Positions 1 through 11,649 of a stretch of 64,000 bases of DNA are shown piece by piece. The DNA is taken from positions 6,275,001 through 6,339,000 of the forward strand of contig NC_046681.1 in assembly GCF_009870125.1 (NCBI RefSeq). Direction: 5' to 3'. Positions within the stretch are counted from its first letter, which is position 1, and every line of letters starts with the position of its first letter. A program made the position numbers and the translations under genes. The DNA is from Drosophila pseudoobscura (taxonomy: Eukaryota; Arthropoda; Insecta; Diptera; Drosophilidae). Below the pieces are notes generated by a model, which saw nothing but the letters and a program-made list of their open reading frames with translations, was not told the origin of the DNA and did not search any database.

Positions 1-158
1 ACTGCCCCAGAACCCATCCTTCCATCAGATCTGCCCCCCTCTCCTGCATAGACTCGTCTGCTTCTCGCGAATGGGGATCTCTTGGTTATGGGTCCCTCCT
101 GCAACCTTGGCGGGAGGGTATAATTACTTTGTAACGATGCTTGTACTTGCACTAACGT
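1..158 (+). other. possible 3' coding tail at window edge
   Basis: Two forward frames stay open from the left edge. Frame 2 ends at TGA 156-158, and its last residues (YFVTMLVLALT) are hydrophobic, like the end of a GPI-anchor or membrane signal. Frame 3 is open for about 145 bases. The stretch is clearly more GC-rich than the A/T-rich DNA after base 180. It could be the last exon of a forward gene to the left, or chance. No clear polyadenylation signal follows. I cannot name a family. Confidence 0.15.
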
Positions 159-3123
159 GAGCCATGGCGGTAGAGTGCGGTTATATGGTATTTATAGTTT
201 TTAAGGATATTTGGATTCGATTTTAATTAATCGGAAAAAACATATATACATAATTTATGATCAAAAAAGTTTATTTATTCAAAGGATCTATTTCAGATAA
301 AAAAGATATATATTTATTCGTCGAGTTAGATATCTTTTAAAAAATTGTTAGGAACTTATTAGCGATTGCAATTTGTGTTTAATCATCATAAAAATACATT
401 TAGTTGTAGTTTTTACACAAAAAAATTATAAAGGAATATTTCCTCTTTTAAAACACAAAAATAATTCACACATAAAAACTCCCTTCCCAATGATATGCAC
501 GTTGCCGTCTGCTAAAGTAATCTTAGGGTATCAAGCTCTCTAATTAGGGTATCATCAGATCCTGTTCATGAATCCTGTGGCTGAGTGGCTGTGGCTGTGG
601 CTGGGGCTGGGGCACACAAACACAGAGATGCACCCGTGGACACGGAGCCGAATGCCGAAAATCTCCCAAATTTAATGACAGACTAATTATGCGTGCAAAT
701 GGTTTATAAATATTTTATAATGTCCGGGTGACCCTGACTTCAAGGCAGCAGAATACCTGCTGGTCCCCCCGCCCCCACCACACTTGTCCGTTCATTGTAT
801 GCCATTTGGCTTTTCCATTGTACGTGAGTGGGGGTGTGTGTGTGTATCTGTGCTTTGCGCATCGCTGATTGCATTGCGGTTTTACGACTTCATTATTGTT
901 AATTATACGCCACGTTACCAGCCTCCTGCCCCTACTCCTTCTCCTCCTTCATGGTCCTGGTCCTAACCGAAACGAACCGAACCACAGTGGAAATTCCTAT
1001 ATGCCCTCGCCGCACTACCCACAATGCCCAACTGTCAAATATTTCATTGTGTATATATCCACAAAAATATGACATTGCGGGCACCGAGCACCACGAAACC
1101 TAATTGGAAAGTGGAGGGGAAAGTCCTGGACATACATGTATTGCGACTGCGATTACTAATTTTCCCCCCCACCATGGGAGTGCAGTCTATGAATTATGGC
1201 TTGGAAAATGAAGTTAATGAGGAAATCTTATTAGTTTATGTTTTGTGTTTGTGATCAGTAAAGAGGGGATAAATATTACGATCACAATTTGGGGACTGCA
1301 GAGGCTTGAAAACAAGTTACCCATGAAACTATCTACAAACTGTACTTTTTATACTCACCTGATAATTTATGTAATTTTATTTCATACAAATATATTTTTT
1401 AGCTGCGATGTTACCGTATCAAAAACGGGTATTGAGCTTGTATCCAAATGTGTTCCACTATATATTTTTATGTTTTAAATAATGTTTTCTGAATCACTTA
1501 TAGGTTAAGCAAAGCCTACTGCCTCGACTGTTTCAGATTTATCATAAAATTAGATAAATTAGATTCGATCATTACATCGAATCGCTTGCCTAAAACCGAA
1601 AATTTCGGTTTTTTTACTCGCTCACTTTGTATTGGATTTTCTGGTGGTGAAAAAGAGAAAGAAACAAGGAAATTTGGTTTTTGAGGATCCTAATCAGATT
1701 GAAAGACGATAAAGGAGCATAAAGCATAAGGAGGCTTGAGTATAGCTATGATTTAATGAATACTTTGGATTCATGCAGGGCACTACTTCCTCTACTATTT
1801 TACATTAGTTTGAACATTGCCGTGTGCTATTTTTAAGTAGAATTTTCAGTCTAATTGAGCTTTAATTAATTACTTAACTAAAAGTGTGCAAATATTTGTA
1901 ATATACAAAACGGAATTCCATTTATTTAATGGGAAAAAAACATTAAAATAAATTAGTTTAATGAAAACCTGTTGATGGGGGAGCCAAGGAGCCGAAGGAT
2001 ATTTACCAGAAAATCAGCAACAGAATTCAGATGCTCAAGGACGATACTAATTAAGTGCCTTTGCAATGCATGAAACGGCATCACGATAATGTCATGGCTC
2101 TCTCACACACACCCACACTCGTTCCATATCGTAAGGCTGGCATTAAATGTCATAAGCCTTGAAAATGATAATGCATAAATGTTAACAAATTTCACAGCCA
2201 TGCCAGGCCTTCAACCTCTTCAGATTTGAGCATTAAATTCATTTCACATGCACGACAATAGACAGACGACAATGGATGCGACTTCTAGTAGGCCTGGTCC
2301 TGGTCCTGCCACTGGTCCTGCGACTGGCTCCTCCTCCTTCTCGTTTCGTGCTGCTGCTGATGCCAAGATTTTGATTTGAAAATTGTAAATGCGGTCACGT
2401 ATGTTATTATATCAAATATCTTTCATGGTTATGTTTATACGCTTACATTTGTTGCAGCCAAATGTATCGTACCGTCCCCTTCCTCCCGTTCTCCTCCTAT
2501 TTTGCCACTCAACAAATTGACTTTTGAAACTGTCGCACATGGAATACATCCATACATACATATAAATACGTATTACGTCTACGTATATGAAACGATATAT
2601 TCTCTGGCATCATTATGTGTAAAATTTGAATTTATATTGAATTTTTCGTCCTTGCCGTTCTACACTCTGCTTTGGGATTATAATTAAATCATTTTACGGC
2701 ATTTGATTTCCTTAAAGGCTAATCATAAGGAGAAAGCCTATTTGTGGGACTCTTTTGCGTTGAATGAGGATTAAAGTCGGCTAGCCTGTTGGCCTGGCAG
2801 CATTGGAATTGATTGCTAAATAGCTGACGAAAGGTTAAATGGAGTTATTTGATTGGGGGAAACCAAAGATGATTGGTGAGATGATAGGCAAAAGGAGAAA
2901 GTGAATCTGTTAGTCCTTTGGCTGTTCTGATTCAGAATATAACGAAACTAAGGTTCAGTTTTTGCTCATTTAAATATTTTTTTGCACTCATTTATTTGTA
3001 CAAATTTTTTGTGCAATATAATTCCCGAATAAACGTCTAGTTTTTTCCTTTTTCTCACAAATAAATTTCCTTTTATTTTAGTGCCTCTCCATCTGCGTGG
3101 CAACTACTTGATGCTCCAAGTGT

Positions 3124-3260
3124 GTGCCACAAGTGAGTTCTGAAACTGCTACAACCGTGTGCCAAAAGGCAATGCTAAAACCGCTCGAAACTTGCCGCAA
3201 GTCAACGCTAAAACTGCTCTCCAAATTGTGCCACAAGCCAGAGCTAAAATTTTAAAGTCA
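3124..3260 (+). repeat. degenerate ~35-bp tandem repeat, four units
   Basis: Units start with GTGCCACAAG-like sequence at about 3124, 3159, 3192 and 3228, and each carries a GCTAAAACTGCT-like segment. The spacing is 35, 33 and 36 bases. A related GTGCCAAAAGGC motif recurs near 3949. The last two spacings are multiples of three, so one frame reads a repeated NAKTA-type peptide, but that frame has no ATG. Confidence 0.55.
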
Positions 3261-5001
3261 GATAAGCCCCAACAAGCAGCAACCAGCCACCAGCAACTCA
3301 CTTACTTAACCTTTCGAAGGAACAGGAGCCCGGAGCCAGGAGCAATCTCATGTCAATCCCTCGAGAAACCTGTGGAGAAATGTGCCTATCATTGCTGCAT
3401 GTCAATGTATCTGGCGAAATGTATCTTTCACGCTCAATTTATTTGTAATGGTGTCGAAAGCAGCCGCAGCAGCAGCAGCAGCAGTCGTAGTCGTAGCACG
3501 GAGCTTCCTCTGTGGGGAAAAGCCAGAACATGGCTAGGACTTAAAGCCATTTGGAGGTGGAGATGAGGGAAAAAATGCGTGGTGGCTATGGCACATTAGT
3601 GGCACCACCGAACAAAAATCCCCAAATCATAAACCGACGGACGACGGGGCAACTTTTCGCGAACGCATTTTTCATGTCGGAATCATGTTGGGGTCTATGG
3701 GAAAATTGTTGTCCCCCGAGAGGGCAGGGACTTACAAATGAAATAGCCGCATGTGTATCCTCCTAATGAAATAAACATGTTTATTAGATACAAATGCGTA
3801 TCAGCAAGGGGGCTCTGCTTTTTGCTTTTTTACGGGGTTTTTCTTACTTTTTTTTTGGTGGTCCGCAGTGCGTATGATTAATATTAAGTGTAGCTGCCGG
3901 TACACACCTGTCCGCTTTGTAATTAATTGAATTATTTTTCTCAGGACGTGCCAAAAGGCATTACGCAGAAGGCAAAAAGGATCATGATGATGGGAAAGTG
4001 CTCAAAAGGAAAGGCCATAACGAAAGGCATTAAAAATTCAAAGGGCATCAAAAATAGCGGAAATGCAATTAAAATTGTGCAAGTTTTCCACCCACCCAGA
4101 CAGCACAGCACAGCACAGCTATCACGTGGACCTGCTTCTGGGGTGGCGGGTAGGCGTTGGTCTGTGAGTGTGGCTAAGCACAAATTACCAACAGCTACTT
4201 GGGCGGCAGTGAAAAAAAGAGAGAGCTCCAGAGCCAGAGCCAGGACTTGCAACGGAATGCTGCAAGCGAAATGAGAGCTCTATTATGCTTAATTAAGCTT
4301 CTTTCCTGCTCTTGGAGGGCACTAAAGTTCCCTAGAGCAAGGGACACAGGCACAGGACACAGGACACAGGCGGGTTAAGTGAGGAGGCATCAAGTGCAAT
4401 TGGCTAAATTATAGGAAAGAAATGACTGATGGAGAGAGGTCTACTACTGCTACTACTACTGCCTACAAGAGCTACTTGTTAGTTAGATATTGTTCTGTTC
4501 TTCATTTGGAAAGAGTCTGAAAAGTGGCTTAAAATTAATTGGAAACTATAGAAAGAATGAGGCAAGGAGCTCATAGCTATTTCAAGCTCTAATTTTTTAG
4601 TTTTAATAGCTGTAATGTTTCTTGGGATTTATGTTTTTGTATGCTTCCTCCTAAGCTCTAGTATTGTTTACTCATCCACCGGTTGAATGACGAGTACCTT
4701 CCGCTTAGCGACTTCATTTAATTAGCCTCAAAACATACTCTGGAAAACTGTTGCAACGCTTAGAAGTGTTTACAACCCAATTGAAAACATGCAAATCGCC
4801 TTAAACTATTAAAATTAATCCATTAAAAAATAAGCAAAAAATACAGCTGCAGTGGCGATAGAGAGGCGGAGGAACGGAGGCACAGGTAAACGTGTATCCA
4901 TTCAGTATTCAGTATTCAGTGCGGGGAATGCTAATGAGGTTAATGTTTGCATTGAACCCAAAAAATGGCAGAAGCCAGAAGAGGGACCCCTGGTCCTAAC
5001 T

Positions 5002-5018
5002 TCATCATCATCATCATC
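5002..5018. repeat. (TCA)n microsatellite
   Basis: About five to six perfect TCA units in non-coding DNA. It creates spurious Ser and Met runs in translated frames. Confidence 0.8.
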
Positions 5019-8000
5019 GTCCTCTGCTCCTCTCTTTTCTGGCTGCCATCATAAGCGCATCGCATCCGTGGGATTCCAGAAATGTGTGTGTGGTTGTATT
5101 CCTGGAAAAAGTTCAGACTGCGAGTCCAACAACTGGGGGTTGGTAGGACTTGAAGAGACCAACTAATCAAGGTAATGAAATCAGTTTTATTTTCGCTTAT
5201 TTTTCCCTTTTTTTCAATGCAAATAAAAAAAAAAACATGAGGGGGAGCGGAGGAGTGTTTGCCACGGAACCCTCTCCGTTGTTGTCTGGCCGAAGGACTC
5301 CCTTCAGAATCTCGTTCTGTCTGTCTGTTTGTGAGGCTGTTTATATTAGAAATTAAAAGTATTAAAAATGCCAAAGGTATGCAAATCATTGGAGAACAAG
5401 GGGATGTAGCAGTTAGAAGATTAAAGAACTAGGCATATTAAAGGGGTAGGGATTGCGCCCTCCACGGGATAACCTTTGAAGTAGAAACCTACTATACAAA
5501 TTTGCCAATCATTAAAGACTGCAATGTGCAAAGGAAAATGTAGAGCAGACTTTACTTTCGTCTAAATTAGTTGCCACTACACAGCCATCAATCTCCACTT
5601 GTCACTTGCTTGCCTTGCCCCATGTGTCCTGTCCATTCATGAGGCTGAAACTTTCGAAACCACTAAAAAGTTGCAATAAAGTCCCCAAGTTGTTGCAACA
5701 ATCTGATGAAGCTACGATACGAGTTGGCTAAACTTGCCGTTGCTGCTTGCTGATCTACTCTTCAGGCATTTCCGCTCTTGTGAAAATATTAATTACCAAA
5801 ATTTCCACACACACACAGAGAGAGAGGGGGTGGGAGAGATAGAAATTTCCATAGGTTTCTGGTCTATGCTTTTTAGGGGGAAAATCTTGTCAGCAATTCA
5901 ATTAGTGGCCGCTTGCATTTATCTTATTTAAATGCAGAACGAGAGACGGAGAGAGAGAGAGAAAGGGCGAAGAGTGTATGGGTATCTATATGTGTGTGTA
6001 TGTGTGAGAGTGTCGTTATGGCAACGACAACGACTACGACAAGGAGTCGAAGGACTCCTCGCTACGAACACTCGTGACTTATGCACTGACGCAACCAATT
6101 ATGGCTTAGGGGCAAAACTGTAACTGCAACCGTCTCGCCACCTTCTGTCCTTCGACATTTCCTCCCTTTCCTCTCAGCCCACACACACACGCACACATGT
6201 GCATACTTTTGTGGCTGGCTGTGTCTGCTGTGTGTCTGCGCACTTATACTCTCGTAAGGGCTTTGCCATTGCCGCCTCCGAAACTATGTCAAATGAAATT
6301 TCATGCTCTGCGACACTGAAATTTTGATTGTTTTCGAGTGTGGGATCCCGGCATCACCATCTTCGGCAGCGTACTATACTTTTTTTTTGTGATAGGAGGT
6401 GGCAGGATCCCCTGGCTTCAGCAGCAATATTTCACCAGCAATTGTTGAAAAGTTTCTTAATTAAATATGACACGGCACCTGGGTGGCAGAGATGCCTGTG
6501 CCTGTGCCTGTGTCGGTGTGTGTGCCCCTGGCCAGTGCTAATTGATGTTGAGAGACGCTTGCAAGTCTGTTGTTGACATCGAGAGCGCGAAATGCTGCGA
6601 TAAAGATTTAGGACAAAGTCGGGGAAAAGATTTGGAAAGTCGGTGAATGAAGAAGGGCTTAACAATCCAGGCTTTATGTCCATGAAAAATTGAATCAAAT
6701 TTAAAGCTTTCAGGAAGGAAATATACCCATTGCCATGTAAACATCTTGGAATGATAGTGACACCAAAAGTCGATTGTATTTAAGTGTCGAGTGCCACAAG
6801 ACACCCTCCGTAAAATAGTATTATTAGAAAATTAAGAGATGCCTATATCTTAGGACCTCCTATGATCAATGAATATAATTTTAAAGTTTGCTCTGAACAA
6901 CTTTCCTTGTCTATTCTCCATTGAGGAACCTTTCTCTATGATACTCCGAGCTCTTCTCCATGGCAGGACTTCTCTCAAGTCCATGGCAGGACGACCTTCA
7001 TTTGCAAATATTTTCCGCTTCATTTGGGACCCGGTTTTTGTGGTTAAATTAAAGTCAGCCACTTGTAAGAGAAGCACCAAACATTCAACTGTCGAAACTT
7101 TCTCGTGCTCGTTCTCGTTCTCGGCCATAAGTCAATTAAGTAAATTGGCTTACTTAGAGGTTGACTCTTGACTCTTGCTAAAGGTTGTCGCTGTCCCCAA
7201 CTCCACCTCCGACTTTGTCTGGGTCTGCTTTTCTCCGAGGGCGGGGAGGTGGAGATGGAGTTACTTATCTGATTTGTTTGTGGTTCGGTTTTGCACTTCA
7301 TTTTTGTGCGTGAGGTGCCACAAGGCAGTGCACCAAGGATCCATCAAGAAGAGATTGCCGAAGATAGTTGACTTTTCAATTCCTGTCAAGGTTTGCTGAC
7401 ATTTTAATTAGATAAAAAGTTGTGGATCGCAGCAGGCATGTAAGCAACACTCCCTCTACCCTCGGCATAAATACCATATATTTCAGTAGGGGGAAAATTA
7501 GAAAAGCTGAGCATTCGAGCTTAGATTGGGCTAACAGGATGCAATAGGATTCACTGGTGAGTCATGGTGAGCTATGTAGAATAGCTGCAAGATTTTTGTT
7601 TGAAGATCCTGAGTTCCCTTTGCCTGTCTACTGCCAAGTTTTACCCTGTGACTGTGATTCCGTATTTATTTAACATTGTGTTCCATTTGGCAAATAGGCA
7701 GGAATTAATCAGTTCAATTTGATGCTTCATTGACTGAAAATACAATACAATATCCCGCCTACCGTTCGAGTGCGAGTATTCATAGAGTTAATTAAATTTG
7801 CGGCTGGTGAAAGTGAAATGTAACGACACTCGGTGGCGGGCATACGGAATTGTTATGATTGTAAATAACATTTTAAATATATATTCGTATCGAAAATATC
7901 GACCCCCTACCCCCCGACCGTGCTCTGTGACGGTCAGCGGTCGCTAGGGTGGCGGTCTCTGGTTTCCCTGGATTCTCTGGTCACACATGGCGTATGAAAT

Positions 8001-10119
8001 ATGCCCCGCATTGGCCACAGGTAAAATTGTCACGTTTTTAATTAAACGTGCGCCGCCCCAGTAGAACCAACAAAACGTACGAATAATCAATGCCATTGGC
8101 ACTGCCAATAGTCCGTGCGCGCAACAAAACAAAATTAAATTATAATTACACAAAAAAAAATAAAATTGAAAAATAAAAGTAATGCAAAAAATGAAAAGTT
8201 ATTTCGAGTGCGTGCCTGAAATCCTGTAATTGACGCGGCGCCAGGATATCATACAACACACCATACCACCAGAATGGCTGGACAACCTGTTGCAAGTCCT
8301 TGGGCGTTGCAAAATGTATTGCAAATCCCTAGAAATAGAATATTTAAATCAATTGATAGGAAAAGTTGGGGGCTTTAAAGGGAGAGAGAGATAGACCGGA
8401 ATCCTTTGAATTTAATTGATGAAATTGTAAGCAAATTCTAGATATTCTTTATTCGTAAAATTATGTTCTTCCTTGATCTTTTGCAGGTTTGTATTGATTT
8501 TCTTTGTGTTGATGATACCCCAAACCACTCCTAAAGTTGAAATAGATTTTGAAATCTCTTCCTCCAATGGGAATCATTAATTCATCCAAAACTTTTCCCC
8601 TTGTTTTGTATCCTTGTACTTTTCGGAACACGTCACGCAATCTTACGCGTAAACTCTAAATTGAACAGGTGCCAAGGTTCGCAGGATTCTATGAAATTAT
8701 ATGGCAGAAAAGTTGGTATTTTTAAATCACAATAGCAGCCATTGATTCGCTTTATAAGAATCTTTTTCACCTCAATTAAATGAACGATTTAAATCTATTT
8801 TAAAGTTGTGTAAAATATAGTTCTCCTCTTTCTACTCTTTAATTTAGGTTTGTTTTATTTTTGAGCTCACAAAGTGAAAAGTTTTCGGTTTTATCATTGG
8901 GTTTTGTGACCCTAATCCCCGAATAGGAACAGTGAACCCATAATAAAACACACACGCAATCCGGGCACGCCCCCTTTTTGACAAGTCATTTGGCAGCTCG
9001 TTGCGGAAAAAAGGGCCAACTTAATTGGTTTTCCTTTGTCGTTTTTTTGTGTGTTTAATTTGAGAGCCAAGATGTTGGCAGACGATACACGACAATTAGG
9101 GATATAAAAAATCATTTCATTATGTCTATCAAGCGGTGGGACAAACGGGGACCAAGAGGCAGAGACGGAGTGCCTGAAAGCGATAAGTTTTGGTACCCTT
9201 TTAGTTTTAGGGTATATTCGATTAAGGGAAAGATATGTAACATTAGTATAGTTTTTGCAGTATAGTTTATCCGCAGAATAAGAGGATTTTAGGATTTTTC
9301 CTCTTTCCAGTACAAAGCAGAGCAGACAAGGGGCCTTCCTTGGGTACCGGGTATCCCTTGGTCGGGGTTACTAGATTGTAGTGCTTTCTCTGGTTTTTTA
9401 TTACACCTGAGCAAGGTCCATGCAGTTGTGTGGTGTGGGTGTATCTGTGTGTGGTTTGGAGTCTCATTAAAAATGGAAGGGCCGCTCATTAACTGGGCCC
9501 TGAAACAACTACAACTACGGGAACAGGACCAGGACCAGGACCACGACCACATGACCGGGGACACTCCACAGATAGACACACACAAAACAAACGATTTTTG
9601 AACGAACGGCAACTTTACGCTCAGACACCCATAGACGTGTGTGCGGGGGAGTATCTATATCTGTATCTGTGGGTGTGGGTGTGAGGAAGGGAGTCTCTGT
9701 ATCTGTAGAAGGACTATCCGTATGCGTGTGTGTCTGCGTTATAGGGTAGTGTTTTAATTACCTTTTGTCCTGTCGGCGACCAGAACCCGAGAGGACCAGC
9801 ACCGTTCGACTCGTTGTTTAAGTAATTGTTTGTCATTAGTTAAAATGTTTTCATTTTGCTTCAGGACACCCAGAGGTACACTGAGCAAAAAGAAACACCC
9901 CTGAATCTAGAGCCTTTTGAAATCTCTGTTTCGGGCAGAACAAAACACACGTTGCTCAACTCGTCAGTAGTCTACGAAACACAACGAATCTATCATCTTA
10001 AAAATTGATATAAATTTTGTTTAAAATTTGTTTTATTTCTGGTAAAATAATCCTTTTCTTGACCCCTCTAATCTAATCTCTTATCTAATCTAATTGATTT
10101 TACGCAGAGAGCTCTCGGA

Positions 10120-11553
10120 ATGGCTTTTCAGGCACGTCGGGACAAGATGGGCAAGGTGGTCGATCGTCAGGATCTGTCGGGCCTTCATCAAAATTTGCAC
10201 GAGATGAGCGATGAGGATTCGATTGTTGGCTCCAATCGCAGTAGTGCACCCACTGTTCGGTTTTTGGGACGGAAGAAGGTTGTAATGGACGCCGAAACGA
10301 ATTCAGACGAAGAACAGGACACGGACACATCGTCGCATACTATGGTGGGGCATCACAAGGCTAGTGATTCTGATAAGTTCCTCGACGGCGATAGCGATTC
10401 TATTTTGAAGTTCTGCCAGGAGCTGGAGGAAGAGGAAAGCAGAGTGAGGTTGGCGGGACTAACCCTCGACGCTGACGACGTTGACTCCCTACAGAATTGC
10501 TACAAGGATTCACCAAGACCGAACGTCGAAGGGGGCCTGGAGGAGGATTCGCAGAGTGTATGTTCGTGCGAGAGCGGCTCCTTTGGACGGGCCGAGTCCA
10601 TTGGCGATTTCAGTGACATATTGAAACCCACCTTTATTCCGGGAAAGCACATATTTATTGACAGACTGCAAATTCGCAACTCCCATATAGATGCAGACAG
10701 TGCGAGCCTGAGCTCGTACAACAGCTGTAGCCTGGGATCGGACAGTGGCAGGAGCTACATCCAAAGGAATGCAACGGAGGAGGACATGCGGCTCCTTGAG
10801 GCCAGCTCAGGTCGCGAGCTGATGACCAGTCGCACCTACAACATGGAAACCTCCTCGCAGTCAACCTGCAGCTGGAATCGTGCCTATGGCCCAGCGTTTC
10901 AGGCATCGGAGGGGCGAAGCAACTATTTGCCGAGTCTGAGTTTGGTCAGCAGCCACTCGGACTGCTCCACCTTCTACAAGAGCCTCGAGGAGTCGAAGGA
11001 GCGCAATAGCCTGAAATTTGAGAAATGGAAGCAGCTTAAAGCGGACCAAATGCAGAAGAAGCTCCTGGCCGCTAAGCGGGAGCGAGAGCAGCGCGAAAGG
11101 GAAATGGCCGAGCGGGCCGAGAAATCAAAGAAAAAATACGACGAGTGGTGCCTCCGCAAGGAGCAGCAAAAACTGCGCGAGAAAAAAAGGCTGTTGCAGG
11201 TCAGTGAGACGACCCGCAGCGGGTCACAGCGGCCCGTGTCCCTTCGGAAGGAGAGCCCAGAAGAGGTCAAGGAGCGAATCAAGGAATGGGAACGCCGCAA
11301 GATGGAGCAACAGCAGCGGGAGCGCGATCGTCTTCGCCGCGAGCGCGAACATCGGGAGGAGGAGGAGAAGAAGCGCATCGAGCTGGCCGAGGCCGCTTAT
11401 ACAAAATGGATGGAGACCATTCAGTCGCGTCCCATGCCCGTGCCCCTCAACCAGGGGTTCGCGACGCTGCGGGGCACTGTGTCGGACATCTTCATTAATC
11501 CGAACAAGTGGGAATCCAGCACTGATCCCACGGAAGACGATCGTTGCCTTTAA
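10120..11553 (+). CDS. CCDC34-type coiled-coil protein, 477 aa
   Basis: This is one uninterrupted frame from ATG 10,120 to TAA 11,551-11,553. Residues 1-290 are acidic and Ser-rich and probably disordered. Residues about 295-425 are dense in Lys, Arg, Glu and Gln (runs such as REREQREREMAERAEK), typical of a long charged coiled coil. The C-terminal block around residues 425-465 (AYTKWMETIQSRPMPVPLN and what follows) resembles the end of the CCDC34 domain, also found in CCDC181-like proteins. Members of that group are linked to cilia and sperm flagella; a role here is inference. A splice-acceptor-like sequence (TTTTACGCAG) ends 13 bases before the ATG, so a 5' UTR intron, or an upstream exon carrying an earlier start, is possible. 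Codon use is strongly G/C-ending, and the antisense ORFs here are shadows. The gene converges on the DIP gene to its right. Confidence 0.85.
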   Translation: MAFQARRDKMGKVVDRQDLSGLHQNLHEMSDEDSIVGSNRSSAPTVRFLGRKKVVMDAETNSDEEQDTDTSSHTMVGHHKASDSDKFLDGDSDSILKFCQELEEEESRVRLAGLTLDADDVDSLQNCYKDSPRPNVEGGLEEDSQSVCSCESGSFGRAESIGDFSDILKPTFIPGKHIFIDRLQIRNSHIDADSASLSSYNSCSLGSDSGRSYIQRNATEEDMRLLEASSGRELMTSRTYNMETSSQSTCSWNRAYGPAFQASEGRSNYLPSLSLVSSHSDCSTFYKSLEESKERNSLKFEKWKQLKADQMQKKLLAAKREREQREREMAERAEKSKKKYDEWCLRKEQQKLREKKRLLQVSETTRSGSQRPVSLRKESPEEVKERIKEWERRKMEQQQRERDRLRREREHREEEEKKRIELAEAAYTKWMETIQSRPMPVPLNQGFATLRGTVSDIFINPNKWESSTDPTEDDRCL

Positions 11554-11643
11554 GGATCCGTCCCAAAAGATTCATCATTTTTGAGTTCTCTTTTATATTT
11601 TTCCTTTGAACCCTTAAACTACAAATACAAAAAAACAAAAATG

Positions 11644-11649
11644 AATAAA
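11644..11649 (+). terminator. polyadenylation signal AATAAA of the coiled-coil gene
   Basis: A canonical AATAAA lies 91 bases after the stop codon of the 477-aa ORF, in A/T-rich sequence. This predicts a short 3' UTR ending near 11,665-11,680. Confidence 0.7.

Larger units (their letters stand above)
180..10100. other. long non-coding region left of the coiled-coil gene
   Basis: I see no convincing gene here. Short ORFs exist on both strands, but they run through simple repeats and lack a coherent domain or splice structure. The region holds many CA/GT, GA and (TCA)n tracts, for example (TCA)n at 5002-5018 and GA-rich DNA at 5940-5965. It also holds a degenerate 35-bp tandem repeat at 3124-3260, listed separately. 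The last few hundred bases may contain the promoter and a 5' UTR intron of the gene at 10,120. Confidence 0.5.

Noticed and set aside
10974..11584. Arg/Ser-rich ORFs overlapping the coiled-coil gene in other frames
   Set aside because: They are shadows of the charged codons of the 477-aa frame.
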